From Pontibacter rufus (lineage in GTDB: Bacteria > Bacteroidota > Bacteroidia > Cytophagales > Hymenobacteraceae), in the NCBI RefSeq assembly GCF_015694705.1, contig NZ_JADQDR010000004.1, forward strand, positions 248,001 through 312,000: a DNA stretch of 64,000 bases, given 5' to 3'. How positions within the stretch are numbered: position 1 is the first letter of the stretch; each line of letters begins with the position of its first letter. The translations under genes and the position numbers were made by a program. This document shows, in pieces, positions 18,073 to 29,711 of this stretch. A model generated the notes under the pieces. The model was not told where the DNA came from. It made no database searches and saw nothing but the letters and a program-made list of their open reading frames with translations.

Positions 18073-18104
18073 AGCGTCAGCCATAAGCGGCTGGCGCTTT
18101 TTTG
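18073..18104 (+). terminator. Terminator after the Dabb gene
   Basis: Stem 18073-18082 with 18089-18098 (10 bp, one G-T pair, 6-base loop), followed by six T. It lies 57 bases after the Dabb stop. Confidence 0.75.
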
Positions 18105-18155
18105 TTGCGGAAATCAAAACTCAACAGGTAACGAACAAGGCAAAAGAGCAAACTT

Positions 18156-18578
18156 ATGGCTGTAAGCAGAAGTATAAACCAGCATACCTTATACCTGCTG
18201 AAGATGCTGCAAGTGCTGCCCGAAACAACTGATGAAATGCTTGCCGTGCGGGTGAGCGGCGAACTGACCAACGAAGACTTTGACCGCTACCGGGAACTGA
18301 TCCGCGACAGGATGAAGGCCACAGGCGAAGCACGTTTGTACTACGAAATGGCAGATCTGGATTGGGTAAAGCCCGGCGCAGCTCTGGAAAATGCTTTGTT
18401 CGACATCGTGCATGGGCGGGAGTATGGCCGCGTGGCGATGGTAGGCGAAAAGACATGGCAGGAATGGGCAGCCAAACTGATAAGCCCGGTGAAGAAGAAA
18501 GGTGTACGCTACTTTGATTTAACGGAGCGTGAGCAGGCGATGGCCTGGGTGCAAGAACAGGAGCAGCACGAAGTATGA
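18156..18578 (+). CDS. SpoIIAA-like (STAS-related) protein
   Basis: 140 residues if started at 18156. Relatives usually begin close to MLQVLPETTDEMLAVRVSGE, so the ATG at 18204 (124 residues) may be the true start. Visible features: VRVSGELTNEDFDRYRELI, LYYEMADLDW and YGRVAMVGEKTWQEWAAKL, the pattern of the SpoIIAA-like family, whose members have a STAS-type fold and no known enzymatic role. It is convergent with the TupA-like gene at 18603, with 24 bases between the stops. Confidence 0.7.
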   Translation: MAVSRSINQHTLYLLKMLQVLPETTDEMLAVRVSGELTNEDFDRYRELIRDRMKATGEARLYYEMADLDWVKPGAALENALFDIVHGREYGRVAMVGEKTWQEWAAKLISPVKKKGVRYFDLTEREQAMAWVQEQEQHEV

Positions 18579-18602
18579 AGCGATGAATACCTGCAGGATT
18601 CT

Positions 18603-19490
18603 TTAAATCATGCCCGGGCAATGCCTGTCCCAGTAATCCAGCAGCATTTTGTCGGCCTTGGTGGTAAAGCCCCTGCCCTGGCCGGGCGTGGGTGTAAACT
18701 CCCCAAAAACAGCGCCTTTGTCTGTGGCGTAAAAGTCTATTCTTACAAAGATCCCATAGGTTTTGCTGAGCTTCTTAGCATTACTGATAATTTCGTTCAG
18801 GCAAGCTGGCGGTTCCTGATAAGGTGCGTGCTGGTAAAGTCTGCAGATGTCTTCCAGCATGTTCCAGTTTTCGTCGTAACTGCTGGATAACCCTGCTTTA
18901 GGGCTTGTGCGGTTTATCACATTTATCACGGCTAGCTCTCCGTTAAAGAGCGACAGCTTGTAATCAACCGGGATTGTGTATTCTCCTCCTTCACTCCTGA
19001 CAAACTCTTCAATCAGGAACTCCTGGTAAGGATTCTTTTTTAAAGCTGCAGCCATTATCTCCCTGAGTGCCTCTTTGGAATAGAAACGCTTGTCCATGTG
19101 GTTTAGGCCCTTGTCCATCAGGAACACGAGGTTGCAGGAGTGGCCGATCGTTGGCCTTATTACATATTGGTCCGGCAGGTCGCTAAAGTTCAGCTGGCTC
19201 ACCTCCCTGCCTTTCCAGTAGAGATCCGCTACACGACAGCCGTGCATTTGCGCAAACAGGCGGGCGTTATACTTGTTGCTGAGCGTCCGCTGCCAGTGAT
19301 CCACTGCTTGCCATTCATCCAAAGAGGTATCGGCGTGCATTGATGCGTTACGGACAAGTTCTGCGTCGGCTGCGCTCCAGAAAGTGCGGTGCCTGTGCAT
19401 GATGCGCTTTGCAAATTCTCCGCCGTCTTTATTGGTGTCTGTAAAAGCGTTCAGCGTAAAGCGCAACCCGTTTTTTATCAATTGCAGCAT
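18603..19490 (-). CDS. TupA-like ATP-grasp family protein
   Basis: A 295-residue protein with ATP-grasp features: YVIRPTIGHSCNLVFLMDKG (ATP-binding strand region), EFLIEEFV (hinge acidic residues) and VRIDFYATDKGAVFGEFTPTPGQG (metal-binding Asp/Glu cluster near the C-terminus). This fits TupA-like ATP-grasp proteins, which join glutamate- or amino-type groups in teichuronopeptide or capsule-like polymers. Here it stands alone without glycosyltransferases, so the acceptor is unknown. The family call is from motif order, the reaction is inferred. Confidence 0.62.
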   Translation of the reverse strand: MLQLIKNGLRFTLNAFTDTNKDGGEFAKRIMHRHRTFWSAADAELVRNASMHADTSLDEWQAVDHWQRTLSNKYNARLFAQMHGCRVADLYWKGREVSQLNFSDLPDQYVIRPTIGHSCNLVFLMDKGLNHMDKRFYSKEALREIMAAALKKNPYQEFLIEEFVRSEGGEYTIPVDYKLSLFNGELAVINVINRTSPKAGLSSSYDENWNMLEDICRLYQHAPYQEPPACLNEIISNAKKLSKTYGIFVRIDFYATDKGAVFGEFTPTPGQGRGFTTKADKMLLDYWDRHCPGMI

Positions 19491-19839
19491 AGCCCGTTTA
19501 AGTTAAGATATTACATTCAGGAAGACCAATGCTAGATACGATTTAAAATTCATATATTATCAATTATTATACTTAAAATTACATACAATAAACCTCTGAA
19601 GGGAAGTATAATCCGTAACAGTTTATTTCCAATTACAATCATAGCTTATCTGATGGCTGGCAGTTCAGTCTCCTTGTTCATTAATAGAACTTCGGTTCGG
19701 GTAAGTCTTTGAGGTGATGCTACTTGCACTGTTGGCTTGAGCTTAAGAAGTATGGCTGCGGGTAATGCAAGCTAAAAGCTTGCTGTCATAAAAAGCCGCA
19801 TTTACGCTGTCGCTAAACTTGCGGAAGGGCTACCAATAC
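19491..19839. other. Intergenic region between the TupA-like gene and clpB
   Basis: No gene is seen. It contains two copies of the AAGTATA/TATACTT word near 19568 and 19605, and the CGCTAAACTTGCGG repeat at 19811-19824 that also occurs at 29010-29023 in reverse. Confidence 0.5.
19811..19824. repeat. CGCTAAACTTGCGG dispersed word
   Basis: This 14-mer is found exactly, as its reverse complement, at 29010-29023, and in a related form at 434-456. All three places are intergenic. Confidence 0.5.
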
Positions 19840-19874
19840 AAAACCCCGCCACTCCAAAGGAATAGCGGGGTTTT
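19840..19874 (-). terminator. Terminator of clpB
   Basis: Perfect 10-bp stem AAAACCCCGC/GCGGGGTTTT (19840-19849 with 19865-19874) and a 15-base loop, 22 bases past the clpB stop. On the minus strand the stem ends in TTTT followed by G, a modest T-run. Confidence 0.65.
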
Positions 19875-19895
19875 CTCAACTAAACTTTATACTAC

Positions 19896-22514
19896 TTACT
19901 TTCCTGAAGGAATCTCCACGTCAATATTAATAAACCGGATCTGGCCGTTTTCCAGCACGGCTTCCACCACCGAGTCTTTGCTGATAGTGCCGGCCAGAAT
20001 CTCTTTAGAGAGTTCGTTGAGCACCTGGCGCTGCAGCACACGCTTCAGCGGACGGGCACCAAACTGCGGGTCGAAGCCCTGCTCGCCCAGGTAATCCAGT
20101 ACCTCGTCAGTGGCAACCAGTTGGATGCCGTTTTCCTCGAGGCGCTGCTGGATGTGGCGGAACTGGATGCTGACAATCTTGCGCAGCTCGCCACGGTTCA
20201 GCGGACGGAACATAATCAACTCGTCAATACGGTTCAGGAACTCCGGCCTTACCGATTTCTTCAGCATCTCGAACACCTGAGCCTTGGTTTCGTCAATCAC
20301 CTCTTCGCGGTTATACTCGTTCATCTTCTCAAAATTCTCCTGGATAATGCCGGAGCCGATGTTTGAGGTCATGATGATGATGGTGTTCTTAAAGTTCACC
20401 ACGCGGCCTTTGCTGTCGGTTAGGCGGCCGTCGTCGAGTACCTGTAACAGAATGTTGAACACGTCGGGGTGTGCTTTTTCAATCTCGTCAAGCAACACCA
20501 CGGAGTAAGGCTTGCGGCGCACGGCTTCGGTCAGCTGGCCACCTTCTTCGTAGCCCACGTATCCCGGAGGCGCTCCAATCAGGCGGCTCACGGCGTGGCG
20601 CTCCTGGTACTCGCTCATGTCGATGCGCACCATCGCATTCTCGTCGTTGAACAGGTAATCGGCCAGCGCTTTCGCCAGCTCAGTTTTACCTACTCCGGTG
20701 GTACCCAGGAAAATGAACGAACCGATAGGCCGTTTAGGGTCCTGCATCCCGGCACGGCTGCGGCGCACGGCATCCGAAATCGCCTCAATCGCTTCTTCCT
20801 GGCCGGCCACGCGCATACTCAGTTCCTGCTCCAGGTTCAGCAATTTCTCGCGGTCCGATTGCAACATTTTACTCACCGGAATACCAGTCCATTTGGCTAC
20901 TACTTCGGCAATATCTTCGGCGGTAACTTCTTCCTGCAGCATCGGATTTTCGCCCTGCATGTCGCGGACCTGTTGCTGTAGCTCCTTCAGGTGCGCTTCC
21001 GCTTCCTGAATTTTGCCGTAGCGCAATTCGGCTACGCGGCCATAATCGCCGGAGCGTTCAGCCTGCTCGGCTTCCAGCTTATAGTTTTCGATGTTCTCCT
21101 TTTCTTTCTGCAGGCCTTCAATGACTTGTTTTTCGTTCTGCCACTTGGCCTTCAAATCATCGCGCTTGCTGCTCAGGTCTGCAATTTCTTTAGAGAGCAC
21201 CGTTTCCTTGTCCTTGTCATTTTCACGGCGGATGGCTTCGCGCTCAATTTCCAGCTGCATGATGCGGCGCTGCAGTTCGTCCAGTTCCACTGGCAGCGAG
21301 TCAATCTCGATGCGCAGTTTGGCGGCCGCTTCGTCCATCAGGTCAATGGCTTTGTCGGGCAGAAAGCGGTCGGTAATATAGCGGTTCGACAGCTCTACGG
21401 CAGCGATAATGGCATCATCCTTAATGCGCACACCGTGGTGCACTTCATACTTATCTTTGATACCACGCAGAATAGAAATGGCATCCACTACGCTCGGTTC
21501 ATCCACTATTACTGCCTGGAAACGTCGTTCCAGTGCTTTGTCTTTCTCGATATACTTCTGGTACTCCTTCAGCGTGGTGGCACCAATGGCATGCAGTTCG
21601 CCACGGGCCAGGGCCGGTTTCAACAGGTTGGCAGCGTCCATGGCGCTGTCGCCACCGGCACCCGCGCCAATTAGGGTATGAATCTCGTCAATGAAAAGCA
21701 CGATTTCGCCTTCCGAGTCGATGACTTCTTTTATCACCGCTTTCAGGCGCTCCTCAAACTCACCTTTATACTTGGCGCCTGCCACCAGCAAGCCCATGTC
21801 CAGGCTCATCAGCGTTTTGGATTTCAGGTTTTCGGGCACGTCGCCGGCTACAATGCGTTGCGCCAGGCCTTCTACAATCGCGGTTTTACCTACGCCCGGT
21901 TCACCCAGCAAAATCGGGTTGTTTTTGGTACGGCGACTCAGGATCTGCAACACCCGCCGGATCTCCTCGTCGCGGCCAATCACCGGGTCAATCTTGCCAT
22001 TGCGCGCCAGTTCGTTCAGGTCTTTGGCGTAGCGCTTCAGCGAGTTATACTTGGCTTCGGCGTTCTGGTCGGTTACTTTGGCGCCGCCGCGCAGTTCTTT
22101 AATTGCTTTTTTGAGGTCTTTCTCGTTAAAGCCCACATCCTTCATCAGCCCGGCTACTTTGTCGCGGCCAGCCAGCAAACCCAATAAAATGTGCTCGATG
22201 GCGACATATTCATCGCCAAACTCTTTTAAGTAAGACGTTGCTTTTTGCAGGGCCGCATTGGCATCGTTGGCTAAGTATGGACTGCCACCGCTCACTTTTG
22301 GGTAAGCCGCTACAATTTCGTCGAGCTTGTTGTGCAGAATGTTGCCGTTGATATTGAGTTTCTGGAGGAGGAAATTGGTTACGTTCTCGTCTGTCTCCAG
22401 AATCGCTTTCAGGATATGGCCGGTTTCGATGGCTTGCTGCTGGTTACCGCTCGCAATCTCCGTCGCCCGTTGGATGGCCTCCTGTGCTTTGATGGTATAA
22501 TTATTAAAGTTCAT
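19896..22514 (-). CDS. clpB: ATP-dependent disaggregase ClpB
   Basis: An 872-residue Hsp100 chaperone that, with the DnaK system, pulls apart aggregated proteins after heat stress; cytoplasmic hexamer. In order: the N-terminal Clp repeat domain (residues 1-145), AAA-1 with GEPGVGKT (204-211), the coiled-coil M domain (about 400-530, rich in Glu/Lys/Gln), and AAA-2 with GTTGVGKTE near 605. The M domain separates it from ClpA and ClpC. Monocistronic, with a terminator after it. No heat-shock operator was recognised upstream. Confidence 0.97.
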   Translation of the reverse strand: MNFNNYTIKAQEAIQRATEIASGNQQQAIETGHILKAILETDENVTNFLLQKLNINGNILHNKLDEIVAAYPKVSGGSPYLANDANAALQKATSYLKEFGDEYVAIEHILLGLLAGRDKVAGLMKDVGFNEKDLKKAIKELRGGAKVTDQNAEAKYNSLKRYAKDLNELARNGKIDPVIGRDEEIRRVLQILSRRTKNNPILLGEPGVGKTAIVEGLAQRIVAGDVPENLKSKTLMSLDMGLLVAGAKYKGEFEERLKAVIKEVIDSEGEIVLFIDEIHTLIGAGAGGDSAMDAANLLKPALARGELHAIGATTLKEYQKYIEKDKALERRFQAVIVDEPSVVDAISILRGIKDKYEVHHGVRIKDDAIIAAVELSNRYITDRFLPDKAIDLMDEAAAKLRIEIDSLPVELDELQRRIMQLEIEREAIRRENDKDKETVLSKEIADLSSKRDDLKAKWQNEKQVIEGLQKEKENIENYKLEAEQAERSGDYGRVAELRYGKIQEAEAHLKELQQQVRDMQGENPMLQEEVTAEDIAEVVAKWTGIPVSKMLQSDREKLLNLEQELSMRVAGQEEAIEAISDAVRRSRAGMQDPKRPIGSFIFLGTTGVGKTELAKALADYLFNDENAMVRIDMSEYQERHAVSRLIGAPPGYVGYEEGGQLTEAVRRKPYSVVLLDEIEKAHPDVFNILLQVLDDGRLTDSKGRVVNFKNTIIIMTSNIGSGIIQENFEKMNEYNREEVIDETKAQVFEMLKKSVRPEFLNRIDELIMFRPLNRGELRKIVSIQFRHIQQRLEENGIQLVATDEVLDYLGEQGFDPQFGARPLKRVLQRQVLNELSKEILAGTISKDSVVEAVLENGQIRFINIDVEIPSGK

Positions 22515-22680
22515 GTCTGTTTTCCTTAGGTTTATTCCCGATAGCTATATTATCAAGTTACGCACCAGTAGGGTTTAAAGGTTAAGGTGCTGTAATTTTG
22601 GCAGGTGAAAAATGGGAAAAATGGAGATTTTTAGACAGAATGGCAGCATGCTTCACAGCTATCAAAAAGAAGCTATGAGG

Positions 22681-23226
22681 TCATAAAGATACCCTTTCAA
22701 GGATAACCCGCAGCACATGATATATCTCGCGCAGCACTGTTACTTCTACAATAGCTTCATCCTTTTTAAAGCTTAGGATGGCATCAGGCGAGCCGTCTTC
22801 AGCTTCTAACTTCAACCTGCCGGTAGTGTGCCTGAGTAAGATGCGCCGGACGCTTTCGTCAGCAAAAAGCTTTCTTAACGTATCAGGCTGGTTCGTTTTG
22901 ATAATAAAAGCGGCATCGAAATCCGGGTAACCGACTTTAACATCTTCCATGCCCAGCACTTTACTAATCTCACCCAAAAAATCCTGCTCGTGCAGGTGAA
23001 AACGCAAAGGCACGCGGGCCGGTACAGCGGCTCTAAAAGTAGTAGTAGAGATGCCGCTTTCAAACCCGCCGCCCAAATCAATATCCAGGTCGAAAAGAAT
23101 TTGCTGCCCGGACTGATGCAGCAGCGCAGTATACTTTAGCACTGCTTTATGCGCCGCGATATCTTCGGCAACTTTCTGCCAGATTTCAGCTTCCGTAGTT
23201 CCTGTAAATTCTTTGATAGCGCTCAT
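22681..23226 (-). CDS. Protein of unknown function
   Basis: A soluble 181-residue protein with no signal peptide or membrane segment. A central GYPDFDAAFIIKTNQPDTLRKLFADESVRRILL resembles in pattern a strand-helix unit seen in some DUF3137-like proteins, but this is weak. Codon use and base composition match the neighbours, and the reading frame is intact, so it is likely a real gene. It lies 62 bases downstream of endonuclease V on the same strand and may share its transcript. Confidence 0.65.
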   Translation of the reverse strand: MSAIKEFTGTTEAEIWQKVAEDIAAHKAVLKYTALLHQSGQQILFDLDIDLGGGFESGISTTTFRAAVPARVPLRFHLHEQDFLGEISKVLGMEDVKVGYPDFDAAFIIKTNQPDTLRKLFADESVRRILLRHTTGRLKLEAEDGSPDAILSFKKDEAIVEVTVLREIYHVLRVILERVSL

Positions 23227-23288
23227 GGTGTTGATGGCTTAGGAGTGTGTTTTATCGTACCGTTTCCGCTGCTGTAAGTATAATAAAG

Positions 23289-23975
23289 CTACTTTACCTC
23301 GCTTTTAAACACCGCGGCATAATGATCGGCCAGGCGCGTTGGTTCAGGTAATTTATACTTCACGGCGCAGGCCATGGCAACCTCAGTAGCAGTTGCCAGA
23401 TCCATCAGGTGGCCGGGCGATACGAATACAGGCTTTACATTGTCGCGGGTGCGGAGCACGTTGGCAATCACTTCGTTTTTATAGACCAGCGGCGATACGG
23501 AGCCTTTGGTTGCAGCGGGTTCGGTATACTTGCCGACCAACACTTTCTTGGCCACGCCCATGGTGGGCTTGTTCAGGTGGATGCCTAAATGGGTAGCGAT
23601 GCCCAGCTTGCGCGGGTGCGAAATGCCGTGGCCGTCTACCATAATCAGGTCGGGCTTTTGCTGCAGCTTTTCGTAGGCTTTGAGGAGGTTGGGCGCTTCG
23701 CGAAAGGCGAGAAAACCGGGGATATACGGCAACTCCACCGGGCCATGGTGCCATACTTTTTCCAGCACTTCCAGCTTCGGGTACGAGAGCAGTATAAACA
23801 CTGAAAGAATGGTGTCTTCACCGATGAAAGAGGAATCGCAGCCGGCAATCAGCTTTAGCTCAAAGTCGGGCTTTTGGATGATGACCTGCTGCTGCATCTC
23901 GTTTTGCTGCTCCGTCAGTTTCTTAAGTATAGCCGGGTCAGGTGCAGGATAATCGAATCTGTTATAATAGGCCAT
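23289..23975 (-). CDS. nfi: Endonuclease V
   Basis: Cuts DNA (and in some species RNA) at the second bond 3' of inosine, starting repair of deaminated adenine. The 228 residues keep all family blocks: AGCDSSF with catalytic Asp47, PYIPGFLAFRE with Glu93 and the wedge tyrosine Tyr84, VDGHGISHPR with Asp114, then LGIATHLGIHLNKPTMGVAKK. Cytoplasmic, single-domain. With the endonuclease III-like enzyme at 61 kb it forms part of the local repair repertoire. Confidence 0.93.
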   Translation of the reverse strand: MAYYNRFDYPAPDPAILKKLTEQQNEMQQQVIIQKPDFELKLIAGCDSSFIGEDTILSVFILLSYPKLEVLEKVWHHGPVELPYIPGFLAFREAPNLLKAYEKLQQKPDLIMVDGHGISHPRKLGIATHLGIHLNKPTMGVAKKVLVGKYTEPAATKGSVSPLVYKNEVIANVLRTRDNVKPVFVSPGHLMDLATATEVAMACAVKYKLPEPTRLADHYAAVFKSEVK

Positions 23976-24083
23976 CTGTTTAATTACGAATTATGAGTTA
24001 CGCATTACGAATGATTGGCTGGTTCGGCCTTCCTTATTTTAACCTTATTGTATCCATTCAAGAATTCAGTTATTCAACATTAA

Positions 24084-24764
24084 CTACGCGCTGCAGGGCA
24101 CCCGTAGATCTGCAAAGTATAAACGCCAGTGCTGGCCATCGTACCCAAAGTGGAAACGGTACGAAGTATAAGTATGGAGCACCGACTGCTTCACCTGTCG
24201 CTGTAAATCCTGTACCTGTTTTTCCTGTTGCTTGCTCAGCCCGGCGTACTGCCACATATTATTTTGGCGGAAGGCGCTGCCATTGGTATAAAAGCAACCA
24301 TCTTCAGCATAGCCGGAGCCGCCATTGTCCGTCATGGCGCAATCAAATTCCGGAAAATGCTCCCGCTGCTGTAGGTTACAGGCCTGCATCTGCGCGGCAA
24401 TAGACACAAACGGCAGTTCCTGGTAACTGCGCTTCACCTCCTGCACCTGGCTGTAGTGAGTATAAGCCGGCACCGCACCAGGCTGTTCAATCAGCCAGAA
24501 GCCCTGCTTCGGGTCAATAAAAGCATTCAAGGCAGCAGTATCCTGCGCTTGCAGCGCCGCGAAAAACCTTTCAAAAGCAGCTTCAAAAGCAACAGAGTCA
24601 GTTGTACTTTTTGCTTCTTTAATCAGGCGCTCGTCCTGTGCGGCTTTGCCCGAATCTGTTCCCTCAGCGGAGAGGGTGCTGTTGTGTGTGCCACCCTGAT
24701 CTGGGCGACAGCTGCTCAACACAAATATAATTCCGCTTAGCCAGAGATAGTAGCGCATCAGCAA
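24084..24764 (-). CDS. Predicted lipoprotein of unknown function
   Basis: 226 residues. A short signal MRYYLWLSGIIFVLSSC gives a lipobox ending at Cys19 when the first Met is used; the third residue is also Met and could be the start. The mature part has several cysteines (MQACNLQQREHFPEFDCAM and EDGCFYTNG), suggesting disulfides outside the cytoplasm, and a segment with a FDCAMTDNGGSGYAEDGCFY pattern. No family was recognised. It probably sits in the inner leaflet of the outer membrane or the periplasm. Confidence 0.7.
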   Translation of the reverse strand: MLMRYYLWLSGIIFVLSSCRPDQGGTHNSTLSAEGTDSGKAAQDERLIKEAKSTTDSVAFEAAFERFFAALQAQDTAALNAFIDPKQGFWLIEQPGAVPAYTHYSQVQEVKRSYQELPFVSIAAQMQACNLQQREHFPEFDCAMTDNGGSGYAEDGCFYTNGSAFRQNNMWQYAGLSKQQEKQVQDLQRQVKQSVLHTYTSYRFHFGYDGQHWRLYFADLRVPCSA

Positions 24765-24892
24765 AGATTTAATATTCCTGCAATACGTAAATACAGCTAC
24801 AATGGGATGAGTTACAGGCTCAACCCTTGCAGAGGAGAGGCGTACTTTTAAATACGTTCATATTATACACTCATATTATACTTATCCAAGCT

Positions 24893-25570
24893 ATGGCAAA
24901 CTTTACTTTTAACGACAGTATCCGCATAGATGTAGGCGGCGTAACGCTCGACGGCGATTTAATAATACCGGAACGAGCGAAAGGAATAGTTATTTTCTCG
25001 CACGGCAGTGGCAGCAGCCGGCGCAGCCCCCGCAACCGGTTTGTGGCAGAACATCTGCAGCGGTCGGGTTTCGCTACGCTGTTGTTCGACCTGCTTACCC
25101 GCGAGGAGGACGAGGAACAGGACAATAGATTCAATATTCCATTATTCACGGAACGCCTGGCAGGTGCGACAAGGTGGGTGCAGGAAAATACAAAAGGGCT
25201 AAATATCGGCTACTTTGGTTCCAGCACTGGTGCTGCATCTGCTTTGAGCGCTGCAGCCGCATTCGGAGAAAATGTAATAGATGCTGTAGTGAGCAGGGGC
25301 GGTCGCCCGGACCTGGCAGATGCGGTACTACCTTACGTACATACTCCAACTTTGCTCATCGTGGGCGGCCTCGACAAACTTGTGTTAACCTATAACAAAA
25401 AGGCACAGGACAGGCTGCAATGTATAAAAGACCTGGTGATTGTTCCGGATGCTACCCATCTTTTTGAAGAGCCGGGTGCTCTGGAGATGGCCACACAGCT
25501 GGCTACCGACTGGTTCCGGAAGTACCTGGAGCCAACCAAACAACAGCCGCTGCATCAAAATCAGGCTTAA
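24893..25570 (+). CDS. Alpha/beta hydrolase, dienelactone-hydrolase-like
   Basis: A 225-residue cytosolic hydrolase. The ATG at 24893 is preferred; a longer frame adds 22 residues unlike the family. Catalytic triad in the expected order: Ser111 in GSSTG, Asp161 in VGGLDKLV, His189 in DATHLFEEP. HGSG (37-40) forms the oxyanion hole. The substrate is unknown. A phosphoribosyltransferase gene follows on the same strand, and these two domains occur fused as one chain in some other bacteria (from memory), which hints at a shared pathway. Confidence 0.82.
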   Translation: MANFTFNDSIRIDVGGVTLDGDLIIPERAKGIVIFSHGSGSSRRSPRNRFVAEHLQRSGFATLLFDLLTREEDEEQDNRFNIPLFTERLAGATRWVQENTKGLNIGYFGSSTGAASALSAAAAFGENVIDAVVSRGGRPDLADAVLPYVHTPTLLIVGGLDKLVLTYNKKAQDRLQCIKDLVIVPDATHLFEEPGALEMATQLATDWFRKYLEPTKQQPLHQNQA

Positions 25571-25793
25571 CTGAATTTTAAATAAATGAACAGGTAAGTA
25601 AGCGGACAAAATGAATCACTCATTTAAATCCTTCATTGTGAGTATAAAACACCAATCATCAGGTATAAGTTAATATCAAAATCTTATATCTAATCCCCGG
25701 TGGCCAGGATATTCCATTTGGATTTGTACCCTTTTACTTAACAACCATTTCATCAGACTGTTTATTCAGTTATTTAAAATTAAAAGAACGCCT

Positions 25794-26417
25794 ATGGAAA
25801 TGCTGCAAAACAGAGAAGAAGCGGCACAACTGCTGGCAGAGCGGCTGGAGAAGTACAGGGGCCGGAAAGGCGTGGTGCTGGCCATACCGCGCGGCGGGGT
25901 GCCGGTAGCCGCCCCTATTGCCCGGCGTCTTGGTATGCCGCTGGAGATTGCGCTTTCTAAAAAAATCGGGCACCCGGCCAATTCTGAGTTTGCCATCGGC
26001 TCCGTAAGCCTGGAGAGTGTGATAGTGGATGCGCGTGCTGACGTGCCGCCAACCTACATTGAGGCCCAGGTGCAGCGCATCCGCGAAAGCCTGCAACAGA
26101 AGTATAAACTCTTTATGGGCAACCGCCGGCACGTTGATTTAGCAGGCAGGGTTGTAATTATTGTAGACGATGGCATTGCCACGGGCAAAACGCTGCTGGC
26201 CATCGTAGAACTGGTGCAAAAGCAACAGCCGCAGCAGGTAGTAGTAGCTGTGCCTGTCGCACCGTTTGCTGCCATCGATAAGCTGAGAAGTATGGTAGAT
26301 GAGGTGGTCTGCCTGCTGATTCCGCCATTCTTTCAATCAGTAGGGCAGTTTTACCGCAAGTTTGAACAGGTAAGTGACGAAGAAGTTATCAAGCTGCTAC
26401 AGCAGCATGCAGCATAA
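25794..26417 (+). CDS. Phosphoribosyltransferase-fold protein
   Basis: A 207-residue type I PRTase. The PRPP-binding loop is VIIVDDGIATGKT (121-133); IPRGGVPVAAPIARRLGMPLE (31-51) is the early PRT motif, and KKIGHPANSEFAIGSV (56-71) is typical of the subgroup found alone or fused to dienelactone-hydrolase domains. The base acceptor is unknown; the family does not match purine or pyrimidine salvage enzymes. It sits 223 bases after the alpha/beta hydrolase, with no terminator seen between, so they may be co-transcribed or separately initiated. Confidence 0.82.
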   Translation: MEMLQNREEAAQLLAERLEKYRGRKGVVLAIPRGGVPVAAPIARRLGMPLEIALSKKIGHPANSEFAIGSVSLESVIVDARADVPPTYIEAQVQRIRESLQQKYKLFMGNRRHVDLAGRVVIIVDDGIATGKTLLAIVELVQKQQPQQVVVAVPVAPFAAIDKLRSMVDEVVCLLIPPFFQSVGQFYRKFEQVSDEEVIKLLQQHAA

Positions 26418-26593
26418 AGCCGCTATACTTACATCAGGCGTTGCAAACATGATTTTATACTTCAGATGTACCGGCATACGGTGATGCCTGCGTTATCACC
26501 TTACCTCGTTTATAGGCGGGGCTTCTTGTATTCATTAAAATCAAGTAAGGCAGTAAAGCCGCCATCTTAACTGGCGTATATAAAAAAGACACT

Positions 26594-26601
26594 TATATTT
26601 G
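26594..26601 (+). promoter_or_regulatory. Candidate -7 box of the isocitrate dehydrogenase gene
   Basis: TATATTTG matches TAnnTTTG, 59 bases upstream of the start codon. No -33 TTTG lies at the preferred distance. Confidence 0.4.
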
Positions 26602-26650
26602 CTACTGATACCCGTGCCCCTCAGTCAGAGGCAACATAACTTTAAACTAA

Positions 26651-28888
<2,238 letters not shown>

Positions 28889-28907
28889 AGGAGCCTATAG
28901 AAAAAGG

Positions 28908-28942
28908 AAAGGCTGTCTGAGATGATCTCGGGCAGCCTTTTT
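28908..28942 (+). terminator. Terminator of the isocitrate dehydrogenase gene
   Basis: A 14-bp stem with two weak pairs (28908-28921 with 28927-28940), a 5-base loop and five T, 20 bases after the stop codon. Confidence 0.75.
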
Positions 28943-29008
28943 GTTTGCGGACAATTGAGGAGTGCTGCCATCCCCTATTCCCCTATGCGGTCCTCCCATG
29001 CCTCCCAT

Positions 29009-29126
29009 GCCGCAAGTTTAGCGCCAGCGCAACTTGTGGCAGCAAAGACCGCTGCAAAAACAACCCCCTCCTGTTTTTAGGAGGGGCATCAGACGCTCGC
29101 AGGAGCTACACACGCTGCGAGGTCTT
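29009..29126. repeat. Two adjacent dispersed repeats upstream of nuoA
   Basis: Hairpin GCCGCAAGTT/AACTTGTGGC (29009-29018 with 29031-29040) contains the CGCTAAACTTGCGG word in reverse. A 36-base unit at 29091-29126, with arms CTCGCA and TGCGAG, matches 44573-44608 at 32 of 36 positions. Between them lies a short hairpin CCCCTCCTG..CAGGAGGGG-like, 29065-29087. No gene is seen here. Confidence 0.6.
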
Positions 29127-29188
29127 CTACATTCTCCAATACCTGCCATCCATACTACTTTCCCACTTATTTGCATCCCATTTATACT

Positions 29189-29219
29189 TTTGATTGTTGG
29201 TGATTTATCCCTAATTTTG
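29189..29219 (+). promoter_or_regulatory. Promoter of the nuoA-J operon
   Basis: TTTG at 29189-29192, a 19-base spacer, then TAATTTTG at 29212-29219: both boxes of the Bacteroidota primary sigma-factor promoter at the preferred spacing. A start near 29226 would give a leader of about 24 bases. The -33 element overlaps a TTATACTT word. Confidence 0.6.
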
Positions 29220-29249
29220 CTGTCTAATTTATAAAAGAACAACACCATT

Positions 29250-29633
29250 ATGGAACCAGCTGTAAATCAGCAGTATGTACCATCCGACTACCTGCCTATC
29301 CTGATTCAGTTTCTGGCCGCGCTGGGCTTTGTCGTTACTACCCTTATTGTTACCCACCTGATTGGCCCGAAGCGCAAGAGCGCCGTGAAAGATGCGCCCT
29401 GGGAAAGCGGCATCGAATCGGTAGGTGATGCCCGCACCCCTATCTCCTATAAATATTTCATGACAGCCATTCTGTTTGTGCTGTTCGATGTGGAAGTTAT
29501 CTTCATGTATCCCTGGGCAGTAAACTTCCGAAGCTTTGGCTTAGACGGCTTTTTGCAGATGGTATTGTTTATGGGCTTGCTCCTGGCAGGCTTCTTCTAC
29601 GTGCTTAAAAAAGGCATCCTGAAATGGGACTAG
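29250..29633 (+). CDS. nuoA: NADH-quinone oxidoreductase subunit A
   Basis: Membrane subunit of proton-pumping complex I; with NuoJ and NuoK it lies near the quinone site. 127 residues and three hydrophobic segments (about 18-38, 71-90, 97-117). Family signature GPKRKSAVKDAPWESGIESVGDAR between segments 1 and 2 and the acidic residues of the second segment (FDVEVIF) are present. First gene of nuoABCDEFGHIJ, directly behind a good promoter; nuoB follows after 78 bases. Confidence 0.95.
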   Translation: MEPAVNQQYVPSDYLPILIQFLAALGFVVTTLIVTHLIGPKRKSAVKDAPWESGIESVGDARTPISYKYFMTAILFVLFDVEVIFMYPWAVNFRSFGLDGFLQMVLFMGLLLAGFFYVLKKGILKWD

Positions 29634-29711
29634 GACATTAAACTTTTACAGGCGGACTGATGTTCAAACTAGGATGCAAAACCGCATTTGTAGAGACAAA
29701 CAATCCTTAAC

